From Porticoccus sp964395715 (GTDB lineage Bacteria; Pseudomonadota; Gammaproteobacteria; Pseudomonadales; Porticoccaceae), in the NCBI GenBank assembly GCA_964395715.1, contig CAYNAU010000005.1, positions 62,001-126,000 of the forward strand: a stretch of DNA of 64,000 bases, given 5' to 3'. Made by a program: the position numbers and the translations under genes. Numbering within the stretch: position 1 is the first letter of the stretch; every line of letters starts with the position of its first letter. The notes under the pieces were generated by a model. The model did not search any database. It saw nothing but the letters and a program-made list of their open reading frames with translations, and was not told where the DNA came from. Positions 26,261 through 36,092 of this stretch are shown here, in pieces.

Positions 26261-28009
26261 ATGCGACACGTTGCGACCAAACATCCCATTCTCTGGGCAT
26301 ACCTGTTTGTAGCCTTATTTTCTCTCAGCTACCAGCTGCCGATCTACGCAACCGGCATGTCCGGATTCACTGGTTTGCGGGACGTATTTTTAGCCAGCTT
26401 TGCCTGGCTGATACCGATGTTTCTGGTGCCCCGCTACAGCCGAATATGGCTGGCGTTGGCCGGACTCGTCATCTGGCCGGCAGCTCTGATCTCGTTATTT
26501 TACTTCGTCATCTACGGGCAAGAGTTTTCTCAAAGCGCCATTTTTATCGCCTTTGAGTCCAATGTCTCGGAAGGCAGCGAGTTCATTCTATCCTACTGGA
26601 AATGGTGGTTCGCACTCTTGCTGACAGGCTTTAGCGCTATCCCCGTGTGGATGTGGCGCCAGACCCGGCCTCTGAAGATAAGCAGCCATCAGCGCGTGAG
26701 CTATGCCCTAGTATTTTCCCTGATCGCCTTCTGGCCATTTATCGGGACTGCGCTGTTTGATGACGGCAAAACGGTGAAGAACGCCCTCGAACACCAGCTG
26801 GCGAGAGTCGAACCATCGGCACCCTGGAACCTGGTTGTGGGTTACAACAAATACCGAGAACAAATGGCAGGCATGGAAGAGCTGTTGGCCCGAAACCGCG
26901 AGGTGACACCATTACAGCACCTGGCGGCCGACAGTAGCAGGGCGTTGCCGGATACGGTGGTGCTGGTTATCGGTGAATCCACCAACCGTCAACGGATGAG
27001 TCTCTATGGCTATGAACGCCAGACCACGCCGCATCTTGATGCCCTGCGCAATGCGGGCGATCTGCTGGTGTACCAGGATGTTGTCACACCACGTCCCTAT
27101 ACCATTGAAGCGCTGCAGCAAATCCTGTCGTTTGCCGATTCAAAGCACCCGGAACGTTTTTTTACCCAGCCGACACTCATCAATATGATGAAGCAGGCGG
27201 GCTACGATATTACCTGGATTACCAACCAGCAGACCCAAACCCGGCGCAATACCATGCTCACCACCTTTTCCCAGCTGGCAGATCACCAGGTCTACCTGAA
27301 CAACAACCGGGAACAGAACGCCAGCCAGTTCGACAGCGCAGTGCTCAAGCCCTTCACCCAGGCACTCAACACTTCTGCCGGTAAAAAACTGATCGTTGTG
27401 CATTTACTGGGAACACACCGCGCCTACCACTACCGTTACCCGCAGGAAGAGGCTGTGTTCAGCGGACGGGAGGATGTCCCCGAATGGATCACGCCGGATC
27501 TGATCGACGAGTACAACAGTTACGACGATGCCATCCTCTTTAACGATAAGGTGGTCTCGACGCTGATCGACGATACCCGCAAGAACGGTGGCAACAGCCT
27601 GTTGGTGTATTTTTCCGATCACGGTGAAGAGGTCTACGACAACCCGGACGAACTGTTTACCGGCCGCAACGAAGGCGATCCCTCCACAGCCATGTACACC
27701 GTTCCTTTTATTGTCTGGGCCTCCCCGGAATTCAGGCGACAAAGGGATATGACGTCATGGCGGGCAGCCGAGAGTCGCCCCTACTCCAACGCTTACTTTA
27801 TCAACACCTTTGCAGAGATGGTGGGCCTGCGTTTCGACGAACTCGACCACAGTGCCAGCCTGATTTCTGATCATTACCGGGCAATGCCGCGCTGGATTGG
27901 CGACCCGAACAATCCCGGTTCGCTGCGGGATTACAGCAGTATTGAAGACAGCGAAAACCGGCTACAGGTCGCTAAAAGACATGATGAGGGACCAACCAAA
28001 GCGCTCTGA
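26261..28009 (+). CDS. Phosphoethanolamine transferase, EptC/CptA-like
   Basis: 582 residues from ATG 26261. An inner-membrane enzyme with about five N-terminal helices (to about 170) and a periplasmic sulfatase-fold domain. The active segment GESTNRQRMSLYGYERQTTP contains the Thr nucleophile and is closer to EptC/CptA (lipopolysaccharide core heptose) than to EptA (lipid A). DHGEEVYDN supplies metal ligands. The family adds phosphoethanolamine to lipopolysaccharide and alters polymyxin and metal tolerance. It is a single gene with a possible two-component box upstream. The exact acceptor is uncertain. Confidence 0.85.
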   Translation: MRHVATKHPILWAYLFVALFSLSYQLPIYATGMSGFTGLRDVFLASFAWLIPMFLVPRYSRIWLALAGLVIWPAALISLFYFVIYGQEFSQSAIFIAFESNVSEGSEFILSYWKWWFALLLTGFSAIPVWMWRQTRPLKISSHQRVSYALVFSLIAFWPFIGTALFDDGKTVKNALEHQLARVEPSAPWNLVVGYNKYREQMAGMEELLARNREVTPLQHLAADSSRALPDTVVLVIGESTNRQRMSLYGYERQTTPHLDALRNAGDLLVYQDVVTPRPYTIEALQQILSFADSKHPERFFTQPTLINMMKQAGYDITWITNQQTQTRRNTMLTTFSQLADHQVYLNNNREQNASQFDSAVLKPFTQALNTSAGKKLIVVHLLGTHRAYHYRYPQEEAVFSGREDVPEWITPDLIDEYNSYDDAILFNDKVVSTLIDDTRKNGGNSLLVYFSDHGEEVYDNPDELFTGRNEGDPSTAMYTVPFIVWASPEFRRQRDMTSWRAAESRPYSNAYFINTFAEMVGLRFDELDHSASLISDHYRAMPRWIGDPNNPGSLRDYSSIEDSENRLQVAKRHDEGPTKAL

Positions 28010-28056
28010 TAGGGCTTTGATCGGAGGTGGATGAATGCAGGGACAGAAATGAAGTA

Positions 28057-28917
28057 TCAGGGTGCAGGCTTGGTCGGCAATTCGTAACTGACCTGGTACT
28101 CATTGAAGAGTGGCGCCATCTGACCGTCATCAGTCATGGACATCACCGCAGTATTCACCTTGCTGACCAGGTCCGGGAAGGTAGCCTTAACGGCAATGCC
28201 GATGTCCCAGGCACGGCGAGGCCAGCTGACGATACTTTCATCGGAAATCGCGAACTTTTGGCTATCCATCTGGCTGTCTGAGTCTTCACCAGAGGCTTTC
28301 ACAGACCATTCCACCTGACTGCGCATACCGGCAACCGCATCGATTTCACCCTTTTTCAGGGCGCTCACCGCTTCATCGATGGACAGGTAGTGTACCACCT
28401 GCTCGACCAGGCGGCCGCGCAGTGCTGTGGTGAGAGTCAGGTCGGGAGCACTGTCCACTTCAACACCAACCTTGTGGTACATGAATGGCGCCAGGTTGAC
28501 CAACTCAGGGAGTTTTTCCGTGTTCCGGGCTACCGTCCAACGCTCCTTGTGATAGGGGGCAACAATAATGACCTTGTCATTATCGTAATTGATGTCGTAG
28601 GGAACGCGCAGCATGATGTCTGCAACACCCCCACCCATGTAATGCCCCTTCCACACAGCATTGCGCAGATCATCATCCAGAGTTTCATCAGCGGTCAGCC
28701 AGAACCAGGCGGGCTGCACACCCAACTGCTCGGCAATCTTCTTGCCGACTTCAACATCAATCCCCGCTGGCGCACCTTTTTCCAGATAGGAATAGGGTGG
28801 GAAGTCCCGGTACACGGCTATACGGAGGAAACCGGTTTCCAGGATATCCTCCAGTGATCTCGCTTCGACAGCAACTGCCCCGCAGAGCAGAAGAAAAGCC
28901 GCTAACAGGGACTTCAT
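28057..28917 (-). CDS. Periplasmic substrate-binding-like protein linked to PQQ dehydrogenase
   Basis: 286 residues from ATG 28917, preceded by AAGGGG. Signal peptide LLAAFLLLCGAVAVEA, then a two-lobe solute-binding fold of the amino-acid (SBP_bac_3) type (LRIAVYRDFPPYSYLEKG, GIDVEVGKKIAEQLG). No permease or ATPase accompanies it. Such orphans occur beside quinoprotein alcohol dehydrogenases (MxaJ-like), where they may help the dehydrogenase or its cytochrome rather than transport. It starts 9 bases after the cytochrome c gene. Confidence 0.75.
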   Translation of the reverse strand: MKSLLAAFLLLCGAVAVEARSLEDILETGFLRIAVYRDFPPYSYLEKGAPAGIDVEVGKKIAEQLGVQPAWFWLTADETLDDDLRNAVWKGHYMGGGVADIMLRVPYDINYDNDKVIIVAPYHKERWTVARNTEKLPELVNLAPFMYHKVGVEVDSAPDLTLTTALRGRLVEQVVHYLSIDEAVSALKKGEIDAVAGMRSQVEWSVKASGEDSDSQMDSQKFAISDESIVSWPRRAWDIGIAVKATFPDLVSKVNTAVMSMTDDGQMAPLFNEYQVSYELPTKPAP

Positions 28918-28926
28918 AGTCACCCC

Positions 28927-29358
28927 TTACAGATCTGGATCGTATTGGGTTTCCAACCAGGCACGGATGGCCCAGAGCGCTTCCTGACTGAGGATTCCCT
29001 CGAAGGGAGGCATGTAGGGAATGCCATTGCGGGTCGCACCGTGGCGTACTCGGTAGGTATACCACTCGTCACCGGCGATACCGGGCTCCAGCTTGCGCAG
29101 ATCCGGTGCAATACCGCCGGAGATTGCTTCCAGTCCGTGGCAACGGGCACAGTTCTGGTTATAGGCTGAGGAGCCGACCTCTATCGCCGCCTCATTGCCT
29201 GAGTATGGGTTTTCCTCAAGCCACTCCTCACCCAGGGGCTCCAGATCACTGACATCAACAGCTTGTGGGGTCACATCGCCGTGAGCAAAGACAGGACTGC
29301 TTGCAGACATCAGCAGGCCCAGGGCCGCGATGGCCAAGGCAAACGATTTGTAACTCAT
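28927..29358 (-). CDS. pedF: Cytochrome c-550, PedF type
   Basis: 143 residues. Signal peptide (LAIAALGLLMSASSPVFA), mature start HGDVTPQAVD, one haem site CARCH in YNQNCARCHGLEAISGG, and a distal Met in YMPPFEG. The sequence matches the PedF cytochromes that take electrons from PQQ alcohol dehydrogenases in Pseudomonas. It acts in the periplasm and is the first gene of the pair with the binding-protein homologue. Confidence 0.9.
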   Translation of the reverse strand: MSYKSFALAIAALGLLMSASSPVFAHGDVTPQAVDVSDLEPLGEEWLEENPYSGNEAAIEVGSSAYNQNCARCHGLEAISGGIAPDLRKLEPGIAGDEWYTYRVRHGATRNGIPYMPPFEGILSQEALWAIRAWLETQYDPDL

Positions 29359-29494
29359 AACTTACACCCTCAAAAATGGTATTGGCCTTTTATCTAGGCT
29401 CAAAGTAACTATAGGAAACTCTTGTAGCAAAGATAATAGATTCCCCCTTTGCGGGATATCTGACTTAGGTAGGAGTCAGTTAGGCATTTCGTTC

Positions 29495-29529
29495 CATACT
29501 TTCGGTGGAGAACGATAGACTAAAGTATG
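29495..29529. promoter_or_regulatory. Inverted repeat in the divergent pedF / response-regulator intergenic region
   Basis: CATACTTT (29495-29502) and AAAGTATG (29522-29529) form a perfect 8-bp inverted repeat. A second one, CTGACT (29460-29465) with AGTCAG (29474-29479), lies nearby. The whole gap 29359-29655 has no gene and must hold promoters for both directions. Binding by the adjacent LuxR-type regulator is possible but unproven. Confidence 0.35.
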
Positions 29530-29655
29530 TCAAACAAACCATTGCCCTATGGCTCCGAGTCGGGGACCATTTAGCTTTGCTTGTGGGCATACTGCTGACA
29601 CCATTCCCGCATGCTAGACTCTATGAGAAGAAGGCCACTTTGGGTGGGTATAAAG

Positions 29656-30327
29656 ATGTATGAAATACTTGTAGCGGATGACCACCCCCTCTACCGGGAA
29701 GCCATCATCAGTGTTATTCAGCATTCGTTTCCCGACGCGGTTACCCATGAAGCGGAAGACTTTGACGCGGCGCTGAAAATTGTCGAACAAAACGACCAGC
29801 TGGACCTGATCCTGCTCGACCTGAACATGCCCGGGATGACCGATCTTAACGGACTGATTCACCTGCGCAATGAAGCCCCCGACATTCCCGTAGCAATCAT
29901 TTCTGCAGAAGATAACCGGGATGTGGTATTGCGCTCGGTCACCTACGGTGCTGTGGGTTTCATCAGCAAGGTGGCCAGTGGCGAAAACATTGGCGATGCC
30001 ATAAAAAAGATCATGGCGGGGCAGGTCTACTTACCTTCCGACATTGTTCGCAACACCAAAACCACCTCTCGCCCCGCACCGGAAGAGCCCCAGGCGTTTG
30101 ACACCAAGCAGATCTCGTCCCTGACCCGGCGCCAGCTGCTGGTGCTGGAGAGGCTGTCCAAGGGTGAATCCAACAAGCAGATCGCCTATGAGCTGAATAT
30201 CGCCGAAACTACGGTAAAAACTCACGTATCGGCCATTCTCAGCAAGCTCAATGTGCATAACCGCATGCAGGCCGTACTCTGTGCCAGCAAAATCAATTTC
30301 GATCAATACCTGCATCGCCAACACTGA
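29656..30327 (+). CDS. LuxR/NarL-family response regulator
   Basis: 223 residues from ATG 29656, with GGTGGG upstream. The N-terminal receiver domain has acidic residues DD (8-9) and phospho-acceptor Asp55 (LLDLNMPG). The C-terminal LuxR helix-turn-helix (LTRRQLLVLERLSKGESNKQIAYEL, about 155-220) binds DNA. It resembles the AgmR/ErbR/ExaE regulators that switch on quinoprotein ethanol oxidation in Pseudomonas. It faces the hybrid kinase gene convergently, 20 bases away, and probably receives its signal. Confidence 0.88.
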   Translation: MYEILVADDHPLYREAIISVIQHSFPDAVTHEAEDFDAALKIVEQNDQLDLILLDLNMPGMTDLNGLIHLRNEAPDIPVAIISAEDNRDVVLRSVTYGAVGFISKVASGENIGDAIKKIMAGQVYLPSDIVRNTKTTSRPAPEEPQAFDTKQISSLTRRQLLVLERLSKGESNKQIAYELNIAETTVKTHVSAILSKLNVHNRMQAVLCASKINFDQYLHRQH

Positions 30328-30347
30328 GCCGCGGAAAAACTACGGGA

Positions 30348-33020
30348 CTAAATGGATTTTTTGGAAGCACCCTGAAACAGGTGCTGCAACATCACTTTTA
30401 ACTTGTGCAGTTTGATGGGTTTGTTCAACAGGTGGTACCCGGACTTCCTGACCTTCTGTTTCAATTCCTGAGAGTAATTCGCAGTAATCATCAGCGTGGG
30501 AACTGCCTGTCCTAATTGCAGGTGCAGAGCCTCCACAGCATCAATACCCGTTGCGCCATCATCGAGGTGATAATCGGCAATAAACAAGTCGGGCATTGCC
30601 TCGCGCAGTGCTTCCACATTGATATCATCGAGACCGGTGGCCGTCATTACCTCGCAGCCCCAGCCCTGCAACAGCACCTCCATACCCTGGCAAATACTGA
30701 CATCGTTATCGATAACCAGAATGCGCTTACCCTGCAGGGCGCTGCCCTGCTCTTCCGGGTGGGCAGTCACCTCGGCCGGCGCTGGAAGCTGGCGTTCTCC
30801 ATAAGGCACCAGGATAGAGAACACGGAACCCCGTCCAGGCTCGGAATGAACATCCACCGGATGCCCGAGAATGCGTGAAATCTTATCGACAATCGCCAGC
30901 CCCAACCCCAGGCCGTTAGTGCTGCGACGCTTATTGGAAGGCAGGCGCTTGAACTCCAGGAAAATTTCCTCCAGTTGCTCTGCCGGGATGCCAATACCGG
31001 AATCCCAGACCTGCATCAGCAGCCCCTCGGGGCGACGCCGACAACCGAGCAGGATATCGCCGCTGTCGGTGTAGCGGATGGCATTAGACAGGAAGTTTCT
31101 CAAAATCCGCGCCAGCAGCTGCCGGTCGGTAACAATGGTCACTGAGGAGGGCACAAAACGGAAATTGAGCTGGCTCCTCTCCGCCTGCTGACGGAATTCA
31201 TTGGCCAGGTTCTCCAGCATCACGCCACAATCAAAGGGTGCCAGGTCCGGTGTCACTACACCGGCATCCAGCTTGGAAATATCAATCAGGGTGCTGACCA
31301 GGCTCTCCACGTCTGCCATGGAGTAATTCAGTGATTCCAGCAGCTTGGTGGCGCCGTCTGGCAACTGGTACTCCTGCAGGGCGCTGGCAAATAGTTTAGC
31401 CGCGCTCATGGGCTGCAGCAGGTCATGACTGACGGCCGCCAGAAATTTAGTCTTGGCAATATTGGCGATTTCAGCCTCGCGCTTGGCCTCAAACAGCCGG
31501 GTCTCGGCCTCCTGCCGCTCTGTCACCTCCAGTCGCAACTGCTGGTTCAGCTCGGTCAATTCCTTGGTGCGTTCAAGCACCCGCTTTTCCATGTGCCGAT
31601 AGGCCTGATTGAGGGCCTCGGAGGTCAGCCGCTGCTGGGTAACATCCTGCTCCAGAGCAAAGAAACCGGCCACCTGCCCGTTGCTGTCAAAATTGGGCAC
31701 ATAGGTTTTCAGAACGTATTTGCTGCCGCCCGGCAATTGCTGTTCAATTTCAAACACCACCCGCTGACCGCCAAGGGTTCGATCCAGGTATTCACGATGG
31801 CGAGCAAACTCTTCCGTTCCCAGCAGTTGCGCCATGGGTTTCTGGTCGATTTCATCCCGGGATTGCTTGAACCATTCCTCAAAGGCGCGGTTGGTAAAGT
31901 TGTAGTTCAGGTCCCTGTCGATATAGGAAATCAGCGCCGGCATGGCATCGGTCACCAGGCGAATACGGTGCTCACTGGCCCGCAGTGCCTCTTCATACTG
32001 ACGCTGTTCAGTGATATCCGTATAGGTCACCACAATCGCCCCGGTACCGGTCTTGTGGCTCTCGATTTCCATGATGGTGCCGTTGTCCAGCGCCTGCTCA
32101 AGGCGGATGTCCACCTGCCTTAACGCAAGCCGCTGCACGGTTCGCGGGTCCACCCGCCCCAGGGCCAGCAGTGTCTGCAATGACACCCCCTGTTCTGCCA
32201 AGTCTGGAGAAATACCCGCTAGGGAAATAAACTGCTCATTCCAGGCTTCGAGCTGGTGTTCGCTGTTGAACAGCGCCACCCCCTGCGACAGGTGATCCAG
32301 TGTGGACTGTAGAACCTTGGATTTTTCTGCCAGGGCCTTTTCCCGTTTGGCCTCTTCGCTGCGTTTAATGGCAGTGATATCGGTGAAAATCATCACCAGG
32401 CCGCCCTCACGGGATGGCCTCTCGGTGGCCTGCATCCAGCGACCGTCCGTGAGCCGAAAAATACCCAACGTAGAAATATCGCTGCGACTGGTCAGTTTTT
32501 CTGATTGGGAGGTGGAGTAATCGATAATCCCGGACTGGAAAATTTTCTGCTGCATCTCCGGCATGGACATGCCGCCCAGAAATTCCAGTCCCGCATTTTC
32601 CCAAAGCTGGTAAAAGGCGGTATTGGCCAGGGCGAAAATACGCTGCCGGTCAAACAGCACAAAAGCATCGGAAATACTTTCGATAGCATCGATCAGCAGC
32701 TGGTGTTTCTGCTCGGCTTCATTCTTGGCGTTGAACAGATCCTGGTTGACCCGCTCTAGGTCTTTCAGCGCCTGTTGTAACTGCTGGGTGCGCTCTTTAA
32801 CTTTTTCAGACAGCACCACGGCGCTTTCAAAACTGGCGTAGGCGCCGTTGTCGTTTGCCAGGCCGCGCTCAATCCGATCAATCAGCACCCGGTTAATCTT
32901 TTTTAACTTTTCATTTTCGCGCTGTAGTAATTCCACGCTCGGCTGTTCTTCTCCGCCGGTGTTGACCACCACAGGTGTCTGTTGTGCCTGAACGTGTGCC
33001 TTTCCAGAACGATTAGCCAT
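30348..33020 (-). CDS. PAS-containing hybrid sensor histidine kinase
   Basis: 890 residues without membrane segments, so cytoplasmic. A coiled coil (about 30-120) precedes at least three PAS-like modules (about 110-480). HisKA follows with the H-box VSHDLLQPMSAAKLF, then HATPase (NFLSNAIRYTDSG, GLGLAIVDKISRILG) and a C-terminal receiver (RILVIDNDVSICQGM, FIADYHLDDGATGID). The architecture is like NahK/ErcS' kinases of Pseudomonas, and ErcS' belongs to the ethanol-oxidation regulon. The start overlaps the FIST gene end by 8 bases. Confidence 0.88.
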   Translation of the reverse strand: MANRSGKAHVQAQQTPVVVNTGGEEQPSVELLQRENEKLKKINRVLIDRIERGLANDNGAYASFESAVVLSEKVKERTQQLQQALKDLERVNQDLFNAKNEAEQKHQLLIDAIESISDAFVLFDRQRIFALANTAFYQLWENAGLEFLGGMSMPEMQQKIFQSGIIDYSTSQSEKLTSRSDISTLGIFRLTDGRWMQATERPSREGGLVMIFTDITAIKRSEEAKREKALAEKSKVLQSTLDHLSQGVALFNSEHQLEAWNEQFISLAGISPDLAEQGVSLQTLLALGRVDPRTVQRLALRQVDIRLEQALDNGTIMEIESHKTGTGAIVVTYTDITEQRQYEEALRASEHRIRLVTDAMPALISYIDRDLNYNFTNRAFEEWFKQSRDEIDQKPMAQLLGTEEFARHREYLDRTLGGQRVVFEIEQQLPGGSKYVLKTYVPNFDSNGQVAGFFALEQDVTQQRLTSEALNQAYRHMEKRVLERTKELTELNQQLRLEVTERQEAETRLFEAKREAEIANIAKTKFLAAVSHDLLQPMSAAKLFASALQEYQLPDGATKLLESLNYSMADVESLVSTLIDISKLDAGVVTPDLAPFDCGVMLENLANEFRQQAERSQLNFRFVPSSVTIVTDRQLLARILRNFLSNAIRYTDSGDILLGCRRRPEGLLMQVWDSGIGIPAEQLEEIFLEFKRLPSNKRRSTNGLGLGLAIVDKISRILGHPVDVHSEPGRGSVFSILVPYGERQLPAPAEVTAHPEEQGSALQGKRILVIDNDVSICQGMEVLLQGWGCEVMTATGLDDINVEALREAMPDLFIADYHLDDGATGIDAVEALHLQLGQAVPTLMITANYSQELKQKVRKSGYHLLNKPIKLHKLKVMLQHLFQGASKKSI

Positions 33021-34158
33021 TGGGCATACCTATCGCCACACCCGAGAATGTCTGATTCACATGCCGCCCATTGTATTGCTCGCCGTAGGCATCAAAGCCG
33101 ATCACGTTGTAATCCTTAAGCAGCGCCGAAATATCGTCGCGAATATCCAGTTGATCAATTTCGAGCTGGCGAAAAATGCATTCGCAGGCAATCACCAGCT
33201 GGGGCTGCCCGACCTTTCTTTTCAGATCTTCCAGGGTTTGCTGCAGATGTTCGACAATGTTTCCCCGATGGCAGGTAGACAACACCACCCCCTCATCAAT
33301 AGCACAGAAAAATGACAGGCTGAGGTCATCGTTGACCTTCTGCAGAGAGCGAACATGGAACTGGTCGTGTAGTTTCACCCCAATGGGATTGAGGGCAAAG
33401 GTGTTGATACTCAGGTCTTCAATCGGCACACCGACCACCTGGGAATATTCCAGGGCAGCCGGCTCGGCATTGAGTTCGAGCACGACACGTTCTTCCGCAT
33501 CCGCTGCCGTCACCACCAGCTTGTTGTCTTCCGGCGTCAGGTGATGGGAGGAGTACACCTCGAAGGGACAGTCGGTGTTCACCAGGATAATGACCGCGGC
33601 ATTGCGGTAAAAACGGTCGCCGCAAAATACCTGGGTATCCTTGAAAAACAGATCATCCCCGGCAGATCCGCCCACCAGCGGGATATCACCCAGTGAATCG
33701 TTAAGGCTCTTGAGCACCAGTTCTTCACGGATGGAGAGGCCATCGAGCAGTGAAAAAGCAAAACTGTGTCCCTGCACCGGGAGCAATGCCTTCTGGTTAA
33801 AATTGAGCATCACCTGCTGAAACAGGGCGCTGGTATCGGAAAAAGAAAAATGGTGCAGGTTTTCGATCAGTGCCGCTTCCACGGCGAAGTGGGCCTTGGG
33901 GAGACTGAACCCGGTAATACTGCCCTTGCAGGTACCCAGGGGGGTAATTTCTCCGGCGGTGGTACAGCCAATCAGCATGGTGTCCCCGAAGCGTCGTTTT
34001 AACGCCTCAGCCAGAGCGGGCAAATCGTATTCCACGGAGCAGAAGAAAATCACACATTCGGTCTGCTCCTGGTAGAGGCCTTCATACAGCTCGTCGGCCA
34101 CCACCTCCGGGTCGTGGCTCAGCGAGTAGTGCCTGCGAATGACGTCGGCATTCGTCAT
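33013..34158 (-). CDS. FIST domain sensory protein
   Basis: 381 residues. FIST-N (about 30-220, ECVIFFCSVEYDLPALAEALK, MLIGCTTAGEITPLG) is followed by FIST-C (about 225-360, CECIFRQLEIDQ near the end). FIST is a ligand-sensing domain, suspected to bind small molecules such as amino acids. It is translationally coupled to the downstream hybrid kinase (8-base overlap), so the pair probably forms a sensor and kinase. No DNA-binding or enzymatic domain is present. Confidence 0.88.
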   Translation of the reverse strand: MTNADVIRRHYSLSHDPEVVADELYEGLYQEQTECVIFFCSVEYDLPALAEALKRRFGDTMLIGCTTAGEITPLGTCKGSITGFSLPKAHFAVEAALIENLHHFSFSDTSALFQQVMLNFNQKALLPVQGHSFAFSLLDGLSIREELVLKSLNDSLGDIPLVGGSAGDDLFFKDTQVFCGDRFYRNAAVIILVNTDCPFEVYSSHHLTPEDNKLVVTAADAEERVVLELNAEPAALEYSQVVGVPIEDLSINTFALNPIGVKLHDQFHVRSLQKVNDDLSLSFFCAIDEGVVLSTCHRGNIVEHLQQTLEDLKRKVGQPQLVIACECIFRQLEIDQLDIRDDISALLKDYNVIGFDAYGEQYNGRHVNQTFSGVAIGMPNG

Positions 34159-34252
34159 GGATTTACTCCATAGATGCTCTAATAGTTATCATCCCCAGTC
34201 TAATTCATCAGTCCCCTTGAAGCATAGGCAGCATCCACCCGAAACAGTTCAG

Positions 34253-34293
34253 AAATAAAAAGTGCTTAAACCCTCGCGAGAGGATTTAAGCAC
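34253..34293 (-). terminator. Terminator after aldehyde dehydrogenase gene
   Basis: A 9-bp outer stem (34262-34270 with 34285-34293) plus an inner CCTC/GAGG helix, followed on the minus strand by TTTTTATTT (34253-34261). It lies 25 bases after the aldehyde dehydrogenase stop and separates it from the FIST-kinase operon. Confidence 0.9.
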
Positions 34294-34318
34294 CAAGAGG
34301 TGGAAGAAAATCAACAGC

Positions 34319-35839
34319 TTAGAAAAAGCCTAGGGGATTAATATCGTAACTCACTAACAAATTCTTGGTTTGCTGGTAGTGATCCAGCATCATTTTGTGG
34401 TTTTCGCGGCCCACACCGGACTTCTTGTAACCACCGAAGGCCGCATGCGCAGGGTACATGTGGTAACAGTTGGTCCACACACGGCCCGCCTGAATACCAC
34501 GGCCCATGCGGTAGGCGCGGTTGATATCGCGAGTCCAGACACCGGCACCCAGACCAAATTCAGTGTCATTGGCAATGGCCAGCGCTTCGGCTTCGTCCTT
34601 AAAGGTAGTGATACCCAGGGTGGGTCCAAAAATTTCTTCTTGGAACACGCGCATGGAGTTGTCGCCCTTCAACAGGGTTGGCTGCACGTAGTAACCGCCT
34701 GACAGGTCGCCACCCAGTATGTTGCGCTTGCCACCCATCAAGAACTCGGCATTTTCTGCCTTGGCGACATCCATGTAGGAGAGGATCTTGTCCAACTGCT
34801 CCTGGGATGCCTGGGCACCAACCATGGTGTCAGTATCCAGTGGGTTGCCCTGGATAATCTGTCCAGCGCGGGCGATAACACGCTCGATAAACTCGTCGTA
34901 AATGCTTTCCTGAACCAGTGCACGTGACGGGCAGGTACAGACTTCGCCTTGGTTGAAGAAGCCCAGCAACAGACCTTCAACACACTTGCTGATAAAACTC
35001 TCTTCCTGCTGCAGCACATCTTCAAAATAGATGTTGGGGGATTTACCACCCAGCTCCACAGTGGAGGGGATAATATTTTTCGCCGCATATTCCATGATCT
35101 TGGAGCCGACCGGTGTAGAGCCGGTGAAAGCAATCTTGGCAATGCGGGTATTGGTCGCCAGTGCGGCACCGGCTTCAGCACCGAAACCGTTGACCACGTT
35201 GATCACGCCGGGTGGCAGCAGGTCACCAATGGTTTCCATCAGTACCAGAATGGATGCAGGAGTCTGCTCTGCGGGCTTCATCACCACACAGTTGCCGGCT
35301 GCCAGTGCAGGGGCCAGTTTCCAGGCCGCCATCAACAGCGGGAAGTTCCAGGGAATGATCTGACCAACAACACCCAGAGGCTCGTGAAAATGATAAGCCG
35401 CAGTATGCTCATCAATTTCTGCAGCAGTGCCTTCCTGGGCACGGATACAGGCGGCAAAGTAGCGGAAATGATCCACCACCAGGGGAATATCGGCGTTCAG
35501 TGTTTCACGGACGCTTTTGCCGTTGTCCCATGTTTCTGCTACTGCCAGTTTTTCCAGGTTCTGTTCAACCCGGTCGGCGATTTTCAGCAGAATATTGGAG
35601 CGAGCGGTGACAGACATTTTGCCCCAGGCATCTTTTGCTGCGTGAGCGGCATCAAGTGCCGCTTCAATATCCGCGGCAGAGGAACGCGCCACTTCACAAA
35701 ATACCTTACCGGTGACCGGCGTGGCATTTTCAAAATATTTGCCTTCTTTGGGCGCTACCCACTCGCCCCCAATATAGTTCTCGTAACGAGACTTAAAAGA
35801 GACTGCAGCACCTTCGGTTCCCGGTTGCGCATAAATCAT
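34319..35839 (-). CDS. NAD-dependent aldehyde dehydrogenase (ExaC-like)
   Basis: 506 residues. It oxidises the aldehyde made by the nearby PQQ dehydrogenase to acid, in the cytoplasm. IPWNFPLLMAAWKLAPAL and the FTGSTPVGSKI nucleotide-binding loop, catalytic Glu in VELGGKSPN and Cys in FFNQGEVCTCPSRA are all visible. Length and motifs match the acetaldehyde dehydrogenase ExaC/AldB group. AGGAG lies 7 bases before the ATG. It has its own terminator at 34253-34293. Confidence 0.92.
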   Translation of the reverse strand: MIYAQPGTEGAAVSFKSRYENYIGGEWVAPKEGKYFENATPVTGKVFCEVARSSAADIEAALDAAHAAKDAWGKMSVTARSNILLKIADRVEQNLEKLAVAETWDNGKSVRETLNADIPLVVDHFRYFAACIRAQEGTAAEIDEHTAAYHFHEPLGVVGQIIPWNFPLLMAAWKLAPALAAGNCVVMKPAEQTPASILVLMETIGDLLPPGVINVVNGFGAEAGAALATNTRIAKIAFTGSTPVGSKIMEYAAKNIIPSTVELGGKSPNIYFEDVLQQEESFISKCVEGLLLGFFNQGEVCTCPSRALVQESIYDEFIERVIARAGQIIQGNPLDTDTMVGAQASQEQLDKILSYMDVAKAENAEFLMGGKRNILGGDLSGGYYVQPTLLKGDNSMRVFQEEIFGPTLGITTFKDEAEALAIANDTEFGLGAGVWTRDINRAYRMGRGIQAGRVWTNCYHMYPAHAAFGGYKKSGVGRENHKMMLDHYQQTKNLLVSYDINPLGFF

Positions 35840-36092
35840 GACTCACTCCTAACCATGTTCGTTTAATCTGTGTTTATCAGCGGCGTTCCAGAATGGAACA
35901 ATTTGTGCCGGTTATTATCAGCGTCTGTGTTGCTAAATCGCTTTTCCAGAGTCGCCCTTAGTGACCAATAATAGACCCGGGGGGAAAACTTAATATTCTA
36001 CTTTGGGTCCGACAAAGCACGTCTTTAGTAGGAGGCCTGAAGCGACGCCTTAACAACCGGTTTTCCCAGGCCGTTCGGGCATCGGAGGGAAT

